A DNA stretch of 64,000 bases from Pseudoxanthomonas helianthi (GTDB lineage Bacteria; Pseudomonadota; Gammaproteobacteria; Xanthomonadales; Xanthomonadaceae). Shown in pieces: positions 26,065-34,524 of the stretch. The notes below the pieces were generated by a model. The model was not told where the DNA came from. It made no database searches and saw only the letters and a program-made list of their open reading frames with translations. Position 1 is the first letter of the stretch; every line of letters starts with the position of its first letter. Both the position numbers and the translations under genes were made by a program. The stretch lies in NCBI RefSeq assembly GCF_017939625.1, contig NZ_JAGKTC010000002.1, positions 409,137 through 473,136 of the forward strand, written 5' to 3'.

Positions 26065-26574
26065 TTACCCGTTTCCGCGCACCACGTGCGTGCGTGCCAG
26101 GAATGCACAGGGAATGCCGATCAGGCCGATGTAGACGGCATAGCACAAGGCTTCCCACTCCAATGGCAGCGCGTGCGCGTGGGTGACGGCGGCACTGAAG
26201 TAGCGCACGAAGACGTGGAAGATCAGCCAGTACATCAGCGCGCCGTACAAGGCGCCGCAGACCACGGGCCTGCGCAACAGCACGCGGAAGCGGCGCGACA
26301 GATGCTGGTAAGCCGCCATCACCGCCGACAAGGTGCCGATGTAGAGCAGCACGCCGAACGCGGCGCTGGCCCATCCGCCCTGGTAGGCGGCGGGGCCCAT
26401 CGCCCATGCGGCGATCGATTGCAGTACGCGCAGGCCGGCGGAGCCGTGTCCGCTCCAGTACAGGGCAGCCAGGGCCAAGTCGACCACGGCCGCCGCGGTT
26501 CCGCCGAGCAGCCAGAGGGGAGGGGTGAGCGATGGCGCGATCCGGATCGGCGAGGGGAGGGAATGCGTGGTCAT
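26065..26574 (-). CDS. Four-helix membrane protein, 169 aa (copy B)
   Basis: A 169-residue membrane protein with four predicted helices and the same block order as the protein at 19274-19783: GGTAAAVVDLALAALYWSGH, LRVLQSIAAWAMGPAAYQGG, FGVLLYIGTLSAVMAAYQHL, RRPVVCGALYGALMYWLIF. The two are diverged paralogues. It is divergently oriented from a MocR-type regulator with 112 bp between, and the shared intergenic DNA carries repeated ATTGGCC motifs, so the regulator probably controls it. The function is unknown; an inner-membrane location is likely. Confidence 0.78.
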   Translation of the reverse strand: MTTHSLPSPIRIAPSLTPPLWLLGGTAAAVVDLALAALYWSGHGSAGLRVLQSIAAWAMGPAAYQGGWASAAFGVLLYIGTLSAVMAAYQHLSRRFRVLLRRPVVCGALYGALMYWLIFHVFVRYFSAAVTHAHALPLEWEALCYAVYIGLIGIPCAFLARTHVVRGNG

Positions 26575-26599
26575 GGCGGCCTCATCGGTGGCGTCGGCG

Positions 26600-26670
26600 A
26601 TTGGCCCCATCAAACCCCGGATAATTGGCCCTATAAAGATCCAATTGGCTACACTGCAATGGGGCCAATT
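26600..26670. promoter_or_regulatory. MocR-type operator array in a divergent promoter
   Basis: ATTGGCC recurs as direct copies at 26600 and 26624, as part of CCAATTGG at 26642-26649 and inverted as GGCCAAT at 26663-26669. MocR proteins typically bind spaced direct repeats beside their own gene. A possible promoter for the regulator is TTGGCC (26625) with TACACT (26650) at a 19-bp spacing. Motifs are seen; binding is inferred. Confidence 0.65.
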
Positions 26671-26686
26671 GATCGAAGGGCTTCGC

Positions 26687-28123
26687 GTGTACCTGGAACT
26701 CGATGGCAAAGGCCCGCTGCACGGGCAACTGACCCGGGCGCTGAAGGCGGCGATGTTCGGCGCCAGCGTGCAGACCGGCTCGCGCCTGCCCCCGACCCGG
26801 GTACTGGCGCGCGAACTCGGAGTGTCGCGCAACACGGTGCTGGCCGCCTACGAACAACTGCGCGCCGAAGGTTTCCTCGATAGCCGGGTCGGGTCGGGCA
26901 GTTACGTCACTCCACCGCTGCAGACCACCACCGCCCCGGTGGCAACGGGCCCTGTCGAGCCCCAATCGGCGTACGCCCGGCGTGCGCGCGAGCTGCTCAA
27001 CCCGGCGCGCCTGTTCGGCCAGCGCGAGTCGATGCCGAGATATGCGTTCCATTACGGCAAGCCGTCGACCAATCCGGCGTTGACCAGTGCGTGGGCGCGC
27101 GAGCTGTCGCGCGCGGCCCAATACACCCAGCCCGACTATCCGACGGCACAAGGCCTGCCCGTGCTGCGCGAAGCGGTCTGCGACTACCTCGCCCGGCGCC
27201 GCGGTGTGCATGTCGTCCCGGACGACGTATTGATCGTCGGCGGCACCCAGCAGGCGATGACGTTGACCGCGCGCGTGCTGCTCGACGAAGGCACCGAAGT
27301 GGCGATGGAGGACCCGCAATACAACGCGGTCCGCACGGTGTTGAAGGCGCACGGAGCGCGCGTGGTGCCGGTGCCCGTGGATGCGCAGGGCATGTGCGTG
27401 GATGCGCTGCCGGCGCGGCGCCCCCAACTGATATGCGTGACGCCGTCGCACCAGTTTCCGCTGGGATCCGTGCTGTCGTTGCCGCGACGACTGGCCTTGC
27501 TGGAATACGCGCGCCGCCACGATTGCTGGATCTTCGAGGACGACTACGACGGCGAGTTCCGTTACGACAGCAAGCCGCTGGCGGCCCTGCGCTCGCTCGA
27601 CAGCGACAACCGGGTCGTCTACATCGGCACGTTCTCCAAGACCCTGTTCCCCTCGGTCCGGCTCGGCTACATGGTGGTGCCGCCGCAACTGCGCGGCGAC
27701 TTCGTCGCGGCGAAATGGCTGGACGACTTCGGCGCACCGACCGTGGAGCAGGCGGCATTGGCCGGATTCATGGCCGATGGCGGCTTCGAACGCCATCTCG
27801 CCCGCACCGCCAAGACCCTGAAGGAGCGGCGCACCGCGCTGCTCGACGGCCTGCGGCGGCTGGCGGGCGACCGGGTCGAGATCGCCGATTCCCACGCCGG
27901 CATGCATCTGGTGGCATGGCTGCGGGGGCGTGATCGCATGCAGGGCGAGGCCTTCATCGCCCACGCACGCACGCGGGGACTGTGGCTGGCGTCCATTTCC
28001 CAGTACTACATGACGCCACCGGACCGGGCGGGGCTGTTGCTGGGCTACGCGACCTTGTCCGTGGCGGAGATCGAGCAGGCGGTAGCCCTGTTCGCGCAGT
28101 GCCTGGACGAAATGCCGGAGTAA
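26687..28123 (+). CDS. MocR/PdxR-like transcriptional regulator with aminotransferase domain
   Basis: A 478-residue fusion of an N-terminal GntR winged helix (GSRLPPTRVLARELGVSRNT, AAYEQLRAEGFLDSR) and a class I aminotransferase-like domain. The pyridoxal-phosphate lysine region is GTFSKTLFPSVRLGYMVV. Family members sense PLP or amino compounds and use the aminotransferase fold as an effector domain, not for catalysis. The GTG start giving VYLELDGKG matches family N-termini; longer frames run into the operator region. The likely target is the divergent membrane protein gene. It is not certain to be the pyridoxine regulator PdxR. Confidence 0.87.
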   Translation: MYLELDGKGPLHGQLTRALKAAMFGASVQTGSRLPPTRVLARELGVSRNTVLAAYEQLRAEGFLDSRVGSGSYVTPPLQTTTAPVATGPVEPQSAYARRARELLNPARLFGQRESMPRYAFHYGKPSTNPALTSAWARELSRAAQYTQPDYPTAQGLPVLREAVCDYLARRRGVHVVPDDVLIVGGTQQAMTLTARVLLDEGTEVAMEDPQYNAVRTVLKAHGARVVPVPVDAQGMCVDALPARRPQLICVTPSHQFPLGSVLSLPRRLALLEYARRHDCWIFEDDYDGEFRYDSKPLAALRSLDSDNRVVYIGTFSKTLFPSVRLGYMVVPPQLRGDFVAAKWLDDFGAPTVEQAALAGFMADGGFERHLARTAKTLKERRTALLDGLRRLAGDRVEIADSHAGMHLVAWLRGRDRMQGEAFIAHARTRGLWLASISQYYMTPPDRAGLLLGYATLSVAEIEQAVALFAQCLDEMPE

Positions 28124-28136
28124 TCGCGAAGCCGGA

Positions 28137-28562
28137 TCAGCGCCCAAACCACGCCGCAATTGCGACCGCCACCGCGATGCAGGCCTTGTCGAAGGCAGTG
28201 TTGGCCAGTCCGGCCAGCAACCACACGTAGCCGAGACCCGGTTTCGACAGCGACTCCCACAGGTCCAGGCCCATCGGCAGGCCGATCTGCAGCGCGGCGA
28301 TGCCCCAGTTGGCCAAGGCGACCACGGACAACGTACCCGCCACCGCCAGCGCGGCACGCGCCCAGCCCGGGCGCCAGCCGCCCAAGCGCAGCATCCACGC
28401 CGCATCCAGCGCCGCGATCACGGCCATCCAGCCTTTCTGTCCGTTGCCGTACAGCGCCAGCAGCACCCATGCGGCGGCCACGCCGAGGCAGCCGACAGCG
28501 AGCATGAACAAGGGGAAGGCGACGGATCGGCCGGAGCCGCGCGCGGTGGAAGGTTCGCTCAT
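28137..28562 (-). CDS. Hypothetical four-helix membrane protein
   Basis: A 141-residue protein with four hydrophobic segments (about residues 14-38, 45-60, 68-90 and 112-138). A tryptophan/glycine-rich central loop is LRLGGWRPGWARAALAVAG. It is not obviously related to the two 169-residue proteins nearby. It converges on the MocR gene, 13 bp apart, and is divergent from sufT. GGAG precedes the ATG. No family recognised. Confidence 0.68.
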   Translation of the reverse strand: MSEPSTARGSGRSVAFPLFMLAVGCLGVAAAWVLLALYGNGQKGWMAVIAALDAAWMLRLGGWRPGWARAALAVAGTLSVVALANWGIAALQIGLPMGLDLWESLSKPGLGYVWLLAGLANTAFDKACIAVAVAIAAWFGR

Positions 28563-28711
28563 TGGGGCTCCGGCATGGCCGCGCAGGATAGCGCGACGGC
28601 ACCTCGATGCGCCGGGTGGGACATTGTGTCCGCCGCATGGCCCCGGCGGGCGGTGCGTCGAACCGTTAAAATGCGGCTTGCGCCGCGCGATGCGGCCCCC
28701 ATCTGTCTTCC

Positions 28712-29263
28712 ATGTATTCCCGCAGCAGCGAACCCGTCCAATTCGAACGCGATTGTGCCGCCGTCATGGTGCCGCAGGGCGACAGCGTGACCCTGCCCGC
28801 GGGCAGCTACGGCTACATCACCCAGGCGCTGGGCGGCAGTTACACGGTGTTCGTCGAAGGCAACCTGTTCCGCATCGCCGGCAAGGACGCGGATGCCATC
28901 GGCAAGGAGCCGCCGGAATCGCTGAACCTGCCCGAAGGCGCCGGCGACGATGAGGTCGAGGCGCTGGTATGGAAGCAGTTGCGCACCTGCTTCGATCCCG
29001 AAATCCCGTTCAACATCGTCGACCTGGGCCTGGTGTACGAAGCCAACCTGAAGCGCCGCGACGATGGCAAGCGCGAGGTCGAGGTCAAGATGACCCTGAC
29101 CGCGCCGGGCTGCGGGATGGGCGAGATCCTGGTCGACGACGTGCGCAGCAAGCTGGAGATGATCCCGACCATCGCCGAGGCCGACGTCGAGCTGGTGTTC
29201 GACCCGCCGTGGGGCCGGCACATGATGAGCGAAGCGGCGCGGCTGGAAACCGGGATGCTGTAG
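28712..29263 (+). CDS. sufT: SufT, putative Fe-S cluster assembly protein
   Basis: A 183-residue protein with an N-terminal beta-rich region (GDSVTLPAGSYGYITQALGGSYTVFVEGN) and a C-terminal DUF59/MIP18 domain (VWKQLRTCFDPEIPFNIVDL, LTAPGCGMGEILVDDV, ELVFDPPWG). SufT proteins aid iron-sulfur cluster maturation, and the DUF59 cysteine lies in APGCGMG. No other suf gene is present in the window. The next gene, ilvE, follows by 90 bp. Confidence 0.92.
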   Translation: MYSRSSEPVQFERDCAAVMVPQGDSVTLPAGSYGYITQALGGSYTVFVEGNLFRIAGKDADAIGKEPPESLNLPEGAGDDEVEALVWKQLRTCFDPEIPFNIVDLGLVYEANLKRRDDGKREVEVKMTLTAPGCGMGEILVDDVRSKLEMIPTIAEADVELVFDPPWGRHMMSEAARLETGML

Positions 29264-29353
29264 GCGGGGTGGTTGCCGGCGCATGCGTCGCCGGTGAAAG
29301 CCCGGCGGACGCTTCGGCGGCATAATGGGCGGGTTTCCACGAGGATTTCCCCC

Positions 29354-30463
29354 ATGAACGCCCCCGCCGCCTCCCCGCTGGTCTACCAGGTCACTCCTTC
29401 CGATCGTGCCCGCAGCGCCGAACAGCGTGCGGCGATCCTTGCCGGCGAACTCGGCTTCGGCAAGTACTTCACCGACCACATGGTCGCCATCCAGTGGGAC
29501 AAGGCGAAGGGCTGGCACGACGCCCAGGTCCACGCCTACGGTCCGCTCGCGCTGGATCCGGCGGCGTCGGTACTGCATTACGGCCAGGAAATCTTCGAAG
29601 GCATCAAGGCTTATCGCCATGCCGACGGTTCCATCTGGACCTTCCGTCCCGACGCCAACGGGGCGCGCCTGCAGCGTTCGGCACGGCGCCTCGCGTTGCC
29701 GGAACTGCCGGTGACGGAATTCACCGAATCGCTGCGCCAGCTGGTCGCCATCGACCACGACTGGGTGCCGTCGACGCCGGAAAGCAGCCTGTATTTCCGC
29801 CCCTTCATGATCGCCACCGAAGCCTTCCTCGGCGTGCGCGCGGCGCAGGCGGCGGGCTACTACGTCATCGCCAGCCCGGCCGGTGCGTACTTCGCCAAGG
29901 GCGTGGCGCCGGTGTCGATCTGGCTGTCCGAGGACTATGCCCGCGCAGCCAAGGGCGGCACCGGCGCGGCCAAGTGCGGCGGCAACTATGCCGCTTCGCT
30001 GCTGCCGCAGCAGGAAGCCTATGCGCAGGGTTGTTCGCAGGTGCTGTTCCTCGATCCGGTCGAAGGCAAGTACCTCGAGGAGCTCGGCGGCATGAACGTG
30101 TTCCTGGTCTACAGGGATGGCCGCATCGTCACTCCGGAACTTTCCGGCAGCATCCTCGAAGGCATCACCCGTTCCAGCATCCTGCAACTGGCGCGCGACC
30201 GCGGTCTGAAGGTGGAAGAGCGCAAGGTGTCGATCGACGAATGGAAGGACGGCGTGGCTTCGGGCGAAATCAGCGAAGTATTCGCCTGCGGCACCGCCGC
30301 GGTGGTCACCCCGATCGGCGAACTGAAGGGGAAGGGCTTCTCCGTCGGCGACGTCAACGCACCGGCTGGCGAAGTGACCATGGCGATCCGCAAGGAATTG
30401 ACCGACATCCAGTACGGACGCTTGCCTGATCGCCACGGTTGGCTGGTCAAGCTGCGCGACTGA
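29354..30463 (+). CDS. ilvE: Branched-chain amino acid aminotransferase
   Basis: A 369-residue PLP-dependent class IV aminotransferase of the longer (BCAT type II) form. It catalyses the last step of valine, leucine and isoleucine synthesis or the first step of their breakdown. The PLP lysine is in GTGAAKCGGNYAAS; LHYGQEIFEGIKAY and SLYFRPFMIATE are family motifs, and ACGTAAVVTPIG is the C-terminal phosphate-binding loop. GAGGA precedes the ATG. A terminator follows directly, so the gene probably ends its transcript. Confidence 0.95.
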   Translation: MNAPAASPLVYQVTPSDRARSAEQRAAILAGELGFGKYFTDHMVAIQWDKAKGWHDAQVHAYGPLALDPAASVLHYGQEIFEGIKAYRHADGSIWTFRPDANGARLQRSARRLALPELPVTEFTESLRQLVAIDHDWVPSTPESSLYFRPFMIATEAFLGVRAAQAAGYYVIASPAGAYFAKGVAPVSIWLSEDYARAAKGGTGAAKCGGNYAASLLPQQEAYAQGCSQVLFLDPVEGKYLEELGGMNVFLVYRDGRIVTPELSGSILEGITRSSILQLARDRGLKVEERKVSIDEWKDGVASGEISEVFACGTAAVVTPIGELKGKGFSVGDVNAPAGEVTMAIRKELTDIQYGRLPDRHGWLVKLRD

Positions 30464-30489
30464 TCTCGCGCCGCAGACAGCATCATGAC

Positions 30490-30516
30490 AAGGCCGGCCA
30501 TGCGCCGGCCTTTTCT
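30490..30516 (+). terminator. Terminator after ilvE
   Basis: The stem AAGGCCGGC-CATGC-GCCGGCCTT is followed by TTCTTG. It lies 27 bp beyond the ilvE stop codon and has the GC-rich stem and T-rich tail of a rho-independent terminator. Confidence 0.85.
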
Positions 30517-30871
30517 TGTCCGTGTCCTTGCCCGCATTCGCGCAATGCGGACATTGCGCTGCGCAAATCGGTAGCCGCGTCCGGCGGAGAATCGCGTGCA
30601 TTTCACGCCGTCGTCACGGCGGGCCGCGCGCACGCCCGTGAAATCGTGACTGCTGCCGCAATCGCGAGCCAGTGCGGAAACGGTTTCACTTATTACCAAT
30701 TTTCCTTTACCGAATCCGGTCCGCCAATACGGCAGATGGGCTAGGTTCCGGTCAGCCCGCGGTCACATGGGCTACTCCCGTTCGGAATCCGTCGCGTGCG
30801 CCCAGGCGAACGCGGCCGGGGGTTTGTTGTTGCGATACCACCCGATCCGCCATCACAAGAGGGAAGTTCTG
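30517..30871 (+). other. Upstream region of the S8 protease gene
   Basis: About 355 bp with no supported gene. It includes a locally AT-rich tract near 30683-30715 (TTATTACCAATTTTCC) that could hold a promoter, and a GAGGGAAG ribosome-binding sequence just before the protease ATG. I see no clear operator. Confidence 0.45.
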
Positions 30872-32959
30872 ATGTCCGAGATTTCGCAGCACCGCGTGCA
30901 CAAGAAAACGAAGATCCTGGCCATGGCCACCGCCACGGCGATCGCCGCGCTGGTCGCGACTTCGGCCAGCGCCAGCGGCCGCGTCGAACTGAGCGGCTTG
31001 CAGTCCGATACCCGGTTCGACCGTTTCATCGTCAAGTTCCGCGACGGCAGCGACGCCACCGCGCTGCAGGGCTCGCTGAATGCCGCCGCGCGCGCGTTGC
31101 CGGCCGCCAAGGGCAAGGCGCTTGGCCTGCAGAAGCTGCGTCGCCTGGCCGTCGGCAGCGACGTGGTCAAGGCCGACCGCAAGCTGGATCGCGCCGAAGC
31201 CGAAACGCTGATGCGGCAGATCGCCGCGAACCCGGACGTCGAGTACGTCGAAGTCGACAAGCTCAACCACGCCACCCTGACTCCCAACGACACTCGCTAC
31301 AGCGAGCAGTGGGGCTACTCGGGCACCTACGGCATCAAGGCCAACCAGGCCTGGGACACGACCAACGGCAGCGGCGTGGTCGTCGCCGTGCTCGACACCG
31401 GCATCACCAACCACAGCGACCTCAACGCCAACATCCTGCCGGGCTACGACTTCATCGGCGACACCAGCGTGTCGAACGACGGCAACGGCCGCGACAGCGA
31501 CCCGAGCGATCCGGGCGATTGGGTCGCGGCCAACCAGTGCGGCGGCACCCATTCCGCGCAGAACTCGAGCTGGCACGGCACCCACGTGGCCGGCACCATC
31601 GCCGCGGTCACCAACAACGCCAAGGGCGTGGCGGGCGTGGCCTATGGCGCCAAGATCGTCCCGGCACGGGTGCTCGGCACTTGCGGCGGTTACGACTCGG
31701 ACATCGCCGATGCCATCGTCTGGGCTTCCGGCGGCACGGTCAGCGGCGTGCCGGCCAACGCCAATCCGGCGGAGGTGATCAACCTCAGCCTGGGCGGCAG
31801 CGGCGCCTGCGGCACCACCACGCAGAATGCGATCAACAGCGCCGTTTCGCGCGGCACCACCCTGGTCATCGCCGCCGGCAACGACAACACCAACGTGTCG
31901 AACGCCTCCCCGGCCAACTGCAACAACGTCATCGCGGTCGGCGCCATCACCAGCACCGGCGCGCGCGCGTCGTATTCCAACTACGGCTCGCTGATCGACA
32001 TCGCCGCACCGGGTTCCAACATCCTGTCGACGCTGAACTCCGGCACCACCACGCCCGGCAGCGAAACCTATGCCGCGTACAACGGCACCTCGATGGCGAC
32101 CCCGCACGTGGCCGGCGTCGTCGCGCTGATCCAGTCCGTCGCCACCACGCCGAAGACGCCCGCGCAGGTCGAAGCGCTGATCAAGGCCAACGTCACCGCG
32201 TTCCCGTCGACCCCGTCGCAGCCGATCGGCCCGGGCATCCTCAACGCCAAAGCCGTCGTCGATGCCGTCAACGGCACCACGCCGCCGACCGGCAACACGC
32301 TGACCAAGGGCGTCGCCGCGACCAACCTGTCGGCCTCGACCGGCGGCTACGTGAAGTACACGATGGACGTGCCGGCAGGCGCATCGAACCTGAGCTTCAC
32401 CATCTCCGGCGGGACCGGCGACGCGGACCTGTACGTCAAGTTCGGCAGCGAACCGACCGACAGCGTGTACGACTGCCGTCCGTACAAGTCGGGCAATGCC
32501 GAGACCTGCACCTTCGCCACGCCGTCCGCGGGCAAGTACTACGTCAACCTGAAGGCCTATTCGTCGTTCTCGGGCGTCAGCCTGGTCGGCGACTACAGCA
32601 CCGGCGGTGGCGGCGGCACGCAGACCTACACCAACTCGGGCGACTACACGATCAGCGACAACGCGACCGTGGAAAGCCCGATCACGGTGTCCGGTCGCAC
32701 CGGCTCGGGCCTGAGCAGCACGCAGGTGGCGGTGAACATCATCCACACCTACATCGGCGACCTGAAGGTCGACCTGGTCGCACCGGACGGTTCGGTGTAC
32801 ACGCTGCACAACCGCAGCGGCGGCAGCGCCGACAACATCAACAGCACCTATACGGTGAACCTGTCGGGCGAAGCGTTGAACGGCACCTGGAAGCTGCGCG
32901 TCAACGACAACGCCGGCGGCGATACCGGCTACATCAACAGCTGGAGCATCACCTTCTGA
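30872..32959 (+). CDS. Secreted S8 (subtilisin-like) serine protease with PPC and P domains
   Basis: A 695-residue extracellular protease. A signal peptide (to about residue 35, SASAS) is followed by an inhibitor-I9-type propeptide (about 45-130) and the catalytic domain (about 145-425). The triad is D175 (AVLDTGI), H235 (HGTHVAG) and S407 (GTSMATP), with the oxyanion asparagine N337 (AAGNDN). A pre-peptidase C-terminal (PPC) domain (about 460-565) and a proprotein-convertase P domain to the end follow after a glycine linker. The domain order is typical of Lysobacter/Xanthomonas proteases exported by type II secretion. Confidence 0.96.
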   Translation: MSEISQHRVHKKTKILAMATATAIAALVATSASASGRVELSGLQSDTRFDRFIVKFRDGSDATALQGSLNAAARALPAAKGKALGLQKLRRLAVGSDVVKADRKLDRAEAETLMRQIAANPDVEYVEVDKLNHATLTPNDTRYSEQWGYSGTYGIKANQAWDTTNGSGVVVAVLDTGITNHSDLNANILPGYDFIGDTSVSNDGNGRDSDPSDPGDWVAANQCGGTHSAQNSSWHGTHVAGTIAAVTNNAKGVAGVAYGAKIVPARVLGTCGGYDSDIADAIVWASGGTVSGVPANANPAEVINLSLGGSGACGTTTQNAINSAVSRGTTLVIAAGNDNTNVSNASPANCNNVIAVGAITSTGARASYSNYGSLIDIAAPGSNILSTLNSGTTTPGSETYAAYNGTSMATPHVAGVVALIQSVATTPKTPAQVEALIKANVTAFPSTPSQPIGPGILNAKAVVDAVNGTTPPTGNTLTKGVAATNLSASTGGYVKYTMDVPAGASNLSFTISGGTGDADLYVKFGSEPTDSVYDCRPYKSGNAETCTFATPSAGKYYVNLKAYSSFSGVSLVGDYSTGGGGGTQTYTNSGDYTISDNATVESPITVSGRTGSGLSSTQVAVNIIHTYIGDLKVDLVAPDGSVYTLHNRSGGSADNINSTYTVNLSGEALNGTWKLRVNDNAGGDTGYINSWSITF

Positions 32960-32982
32960 TCGGCGATCAATGATGCGAAACG

Positions 32983-33014
32983 AAGAACCCCGGCGATGCC
33001 GGGGTTCTTTCTTC
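32983..33014. terminator. Bidirectional terminator between S8 protease and asparaginase-domain genes
   Basis: The 12-bp stem AAGAACCCCGGC / GCCGGGGTTCTT has a GAT loop and T-rich flanks on both strands. It sits between two convergent genes and can stop both transcripts. Its right end touches the stop codon of the leftward gene at 33013. Confidence 0.85.
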
Positions 33015-33498
33015 AGGCCGCCTCGAAGCGGTTTTCGGCGACGTTCTTGCGCACCTTGGCCGGATCCCAGATGCGGCCGTTCATCGCGATGTACACGCCA
33101 GCCGGCAACGATTGCACCGCGCCGATAGCGCAGCCGATGTTGAACTCGGCGTCCGAGCCACGGAAGCGCGCCGGGCTCAGCGCACCGGTCATCACGATGG
33201 TCTTGTCGGGGATCGATTTCAGCACCGCGCCCGTCTGCACCATGCTGTCGGTGCCATGGGTGACCAGCACGTGGCGGGTCGGCTGCGCGGCGATGGTGGC
33301 GCGGATCAGTTCGCGGTCGGCATCGGTGATGTGCAGCGAGTCCTTGCGCAGGATCGGAATCACCGTGAAACGGAAGGTCACGCCGAGTTCGCGCAGGATC
33401 ATGCCGATCTGCGGGTCGCCGATCTGGTAATCGGACTTGTCGTCGAAGTAGATCTTGTCGATGGTGCCGCCGGTGGTGACGATCAGCAGTTCGTCCAT
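33013..33498 (-). CDS. Short asparaginase-domain protein
   Basis: A 161-residue protein equivalent to only the N-terminal domain of type I/II L-asparaginases. Both catalytic threonine motifs remain: VTTGGTIDK and VTHGTDSMVQT. The C-terminal domain, which in classical enzymes helps build the active site between subunits, is absent. Such stand-alone forms occur as intact genes in many proteobacteria, so it is not simply a truncation, but activity is uncertain. It is followed leftward by the shared terminator and preceded by the DUF2069 gene. Confidence 0.85.
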   Translation of the reverse strand: MDELLIVTTGGTIDKIYFDDKSDYQIGDPQIGMILRELGVTFRFTVIPILRKDSLHITDADRELIRATIAAQPTRHVLVTHGTDSMVQTGAVLKSIPDKTIVMTGALSPARFRGSDAEFNIGCAIGAVQSLPAGVYIAMNGRIWDPAKVRKNVAENRFEAA

Positions 33499-33531
33499 CG
33501 TGGTGCTCCGTCAGGTTCCAATGGGTGAATT

Positions 33532-33873
33532 TTACGGCGTGCCGGTCTTGCGGCCGAAGCGCTTGCGCAGCCCCGGCCAGCTCGACGCGAGCACCACGAC
33601 CAGGGCGAGCACGATTTCCAGCCACGCGTAGGCGGCTTCGCCCGGTCGTGTGTACGCCACCATCACCCCGTGGCTGAACCAGAACAGCGCCAGCACGCCG
33701 GCCCAGAACGCCGCCTTCGCGCTGCCGCGCAGCACCCCGGCCAGCGCAAGCAACGGGGGCAGGGCGAACACCAGCAGCGCTGCGGTGCGATGGCGGTCGT
33801 CGTGGAACCACAACGAATACAGCAGCGACAAGGCGAACAGCGCCGTGCCCAGCAGCAGGCGCGATACCTTCAT
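33532..33873 (-). CDS. DUF2069 membrane protein
   Basis: A 113-residue inner-membrane protein with about four hydrophobic segments (LLLGTALFALSLLYSLWF, AALLVFALPPLLALAGVL, AAFWAGVLALFWFSHGVMVA, WLEIVLALVVVLASSW). It matches DUF2069, which typically sits next to wrbA. Its ATG overlaps the wrbA stop by ATGA, so translation is coupled. The function is unknown. Confidence 0.88.
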   Translation of the reverse strand: MKVSRLLLGTALFALSLLYSLWFHDDRHRTAALLVFALPPLLALAGVLRGSAKAAFWAGVLALFWFSHGVMVAYTRPGEAAYAWLEIVLALVVVLASSWPGLRKRFGRKTGTP

Positions 33874-34469
33874 GCTCCCGCCCCGATGCGGCTGGCCAGT
33901 GCGGCCACGCGCCGTCCCAGTGCACGGGCGAGGGCGGCTTCCTCTTCGCTCGGCTGCGGATCGTCGCTGCCGCCGGCGACATGGCTGGCGCCGTACGGCG
34001 TACCGCCGCTGCGCGTGCTACTGAGCAGGGTTTCGGTGAACGGAATGCCGACGATGACGCAGCCGTGGTGCAGCAGCGGCACCTGCATCGACAGCAGGGT
34101 CGATTCCTGCCCGCCGTGCATGGTGGCGGTCGAGGTGAACACCGCTGCCGGCTTGTCGACCAGGGTGCCGCTGGCCCATTCGGCGCCGAGGCCGTCGATG
34201 AAGTGCTTCATCGGCGCGGCCATGTTGCCGAAGCGGGTGGGGCTGCCGACGATCAATCCCGCGCATTCGGCGAGATCGTTCTTCTCGACATAGGGCGCGC
34301 CGTCTTCCGGCACCGGCGGCGCGGCCGTCTGCGTCGCCGCGACCACCGGTGGCACCGTACGCAGGCGCGCGGCCATGCCGGGCACTTCGCCGATGCCGCG
34401 CGCGATCTGCCGCGCCAGCCGCGCGACCGAGCCGCCGCGGCTGTAGTACAGCACCAGGATTTCGGGCAT
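33870..34469 (-). CDS. wrbA: NAD(P)H:quinone oxidoreductase, WrbA type
   Basis: A 199-residue flavodoxin-fold FMN enzyme that reduces quinones by two electrons. Motifs are LVLYYSRGGSVARLARQIARG (FMN phosphate loop), GLIVGSPTRFGNMAAPMKHFID and FTSTATMHGGQESTLLS. A GGAGA sequence before the ATG supports the start. It overlaps the DUF2069 gene downstream and is divergent from yihY with 55 bp between. It likely protects against quinone redox cycling. Confidence 0.95.
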   Translation of the reverse strand: MPEILVLYYSRGGSVARLARQIARGIGEVPGMAARLRTVPPVVAATQTAAPPVPEDGAPYVEKNDLAECAGLIVGSPTRFGNMAAPMKHFIDGLGAEWASGTLVDKPAAVFTSTATMHGGQESTLLSMQVPLLHHGCVIVGIPFTETLLSSTRSGGTPYGASHVAGGSDDPQPSEEEAALARALGRRVAALASRIGAGA

Positions 34470-34524
34470 GGGTTCTCCGGGGAGTGATCCGAGGTCCGAC
34501 GCATTATCGGTTAACCTTGCCGCG

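Noticed and set aside
25896..26108. Leftward 70-codon frame containing an ankyrin-like phrase (GESPLHLAASDCGH)
   Set aside because: Only one partial repeat-like phrase is seen, the frame overlaps the end of the 169-aa membrane protein gene and there is no ribosome-binding sequence. It could be a decayed remnant, but the support is too weak.
33013..33498. Asparaginase gene as a truncated pseudogene
   Set aside because: The frame has clean start and end signals, keeps both catalytic motifs and matches a recurrent short form, so it is treated as an intact gene.
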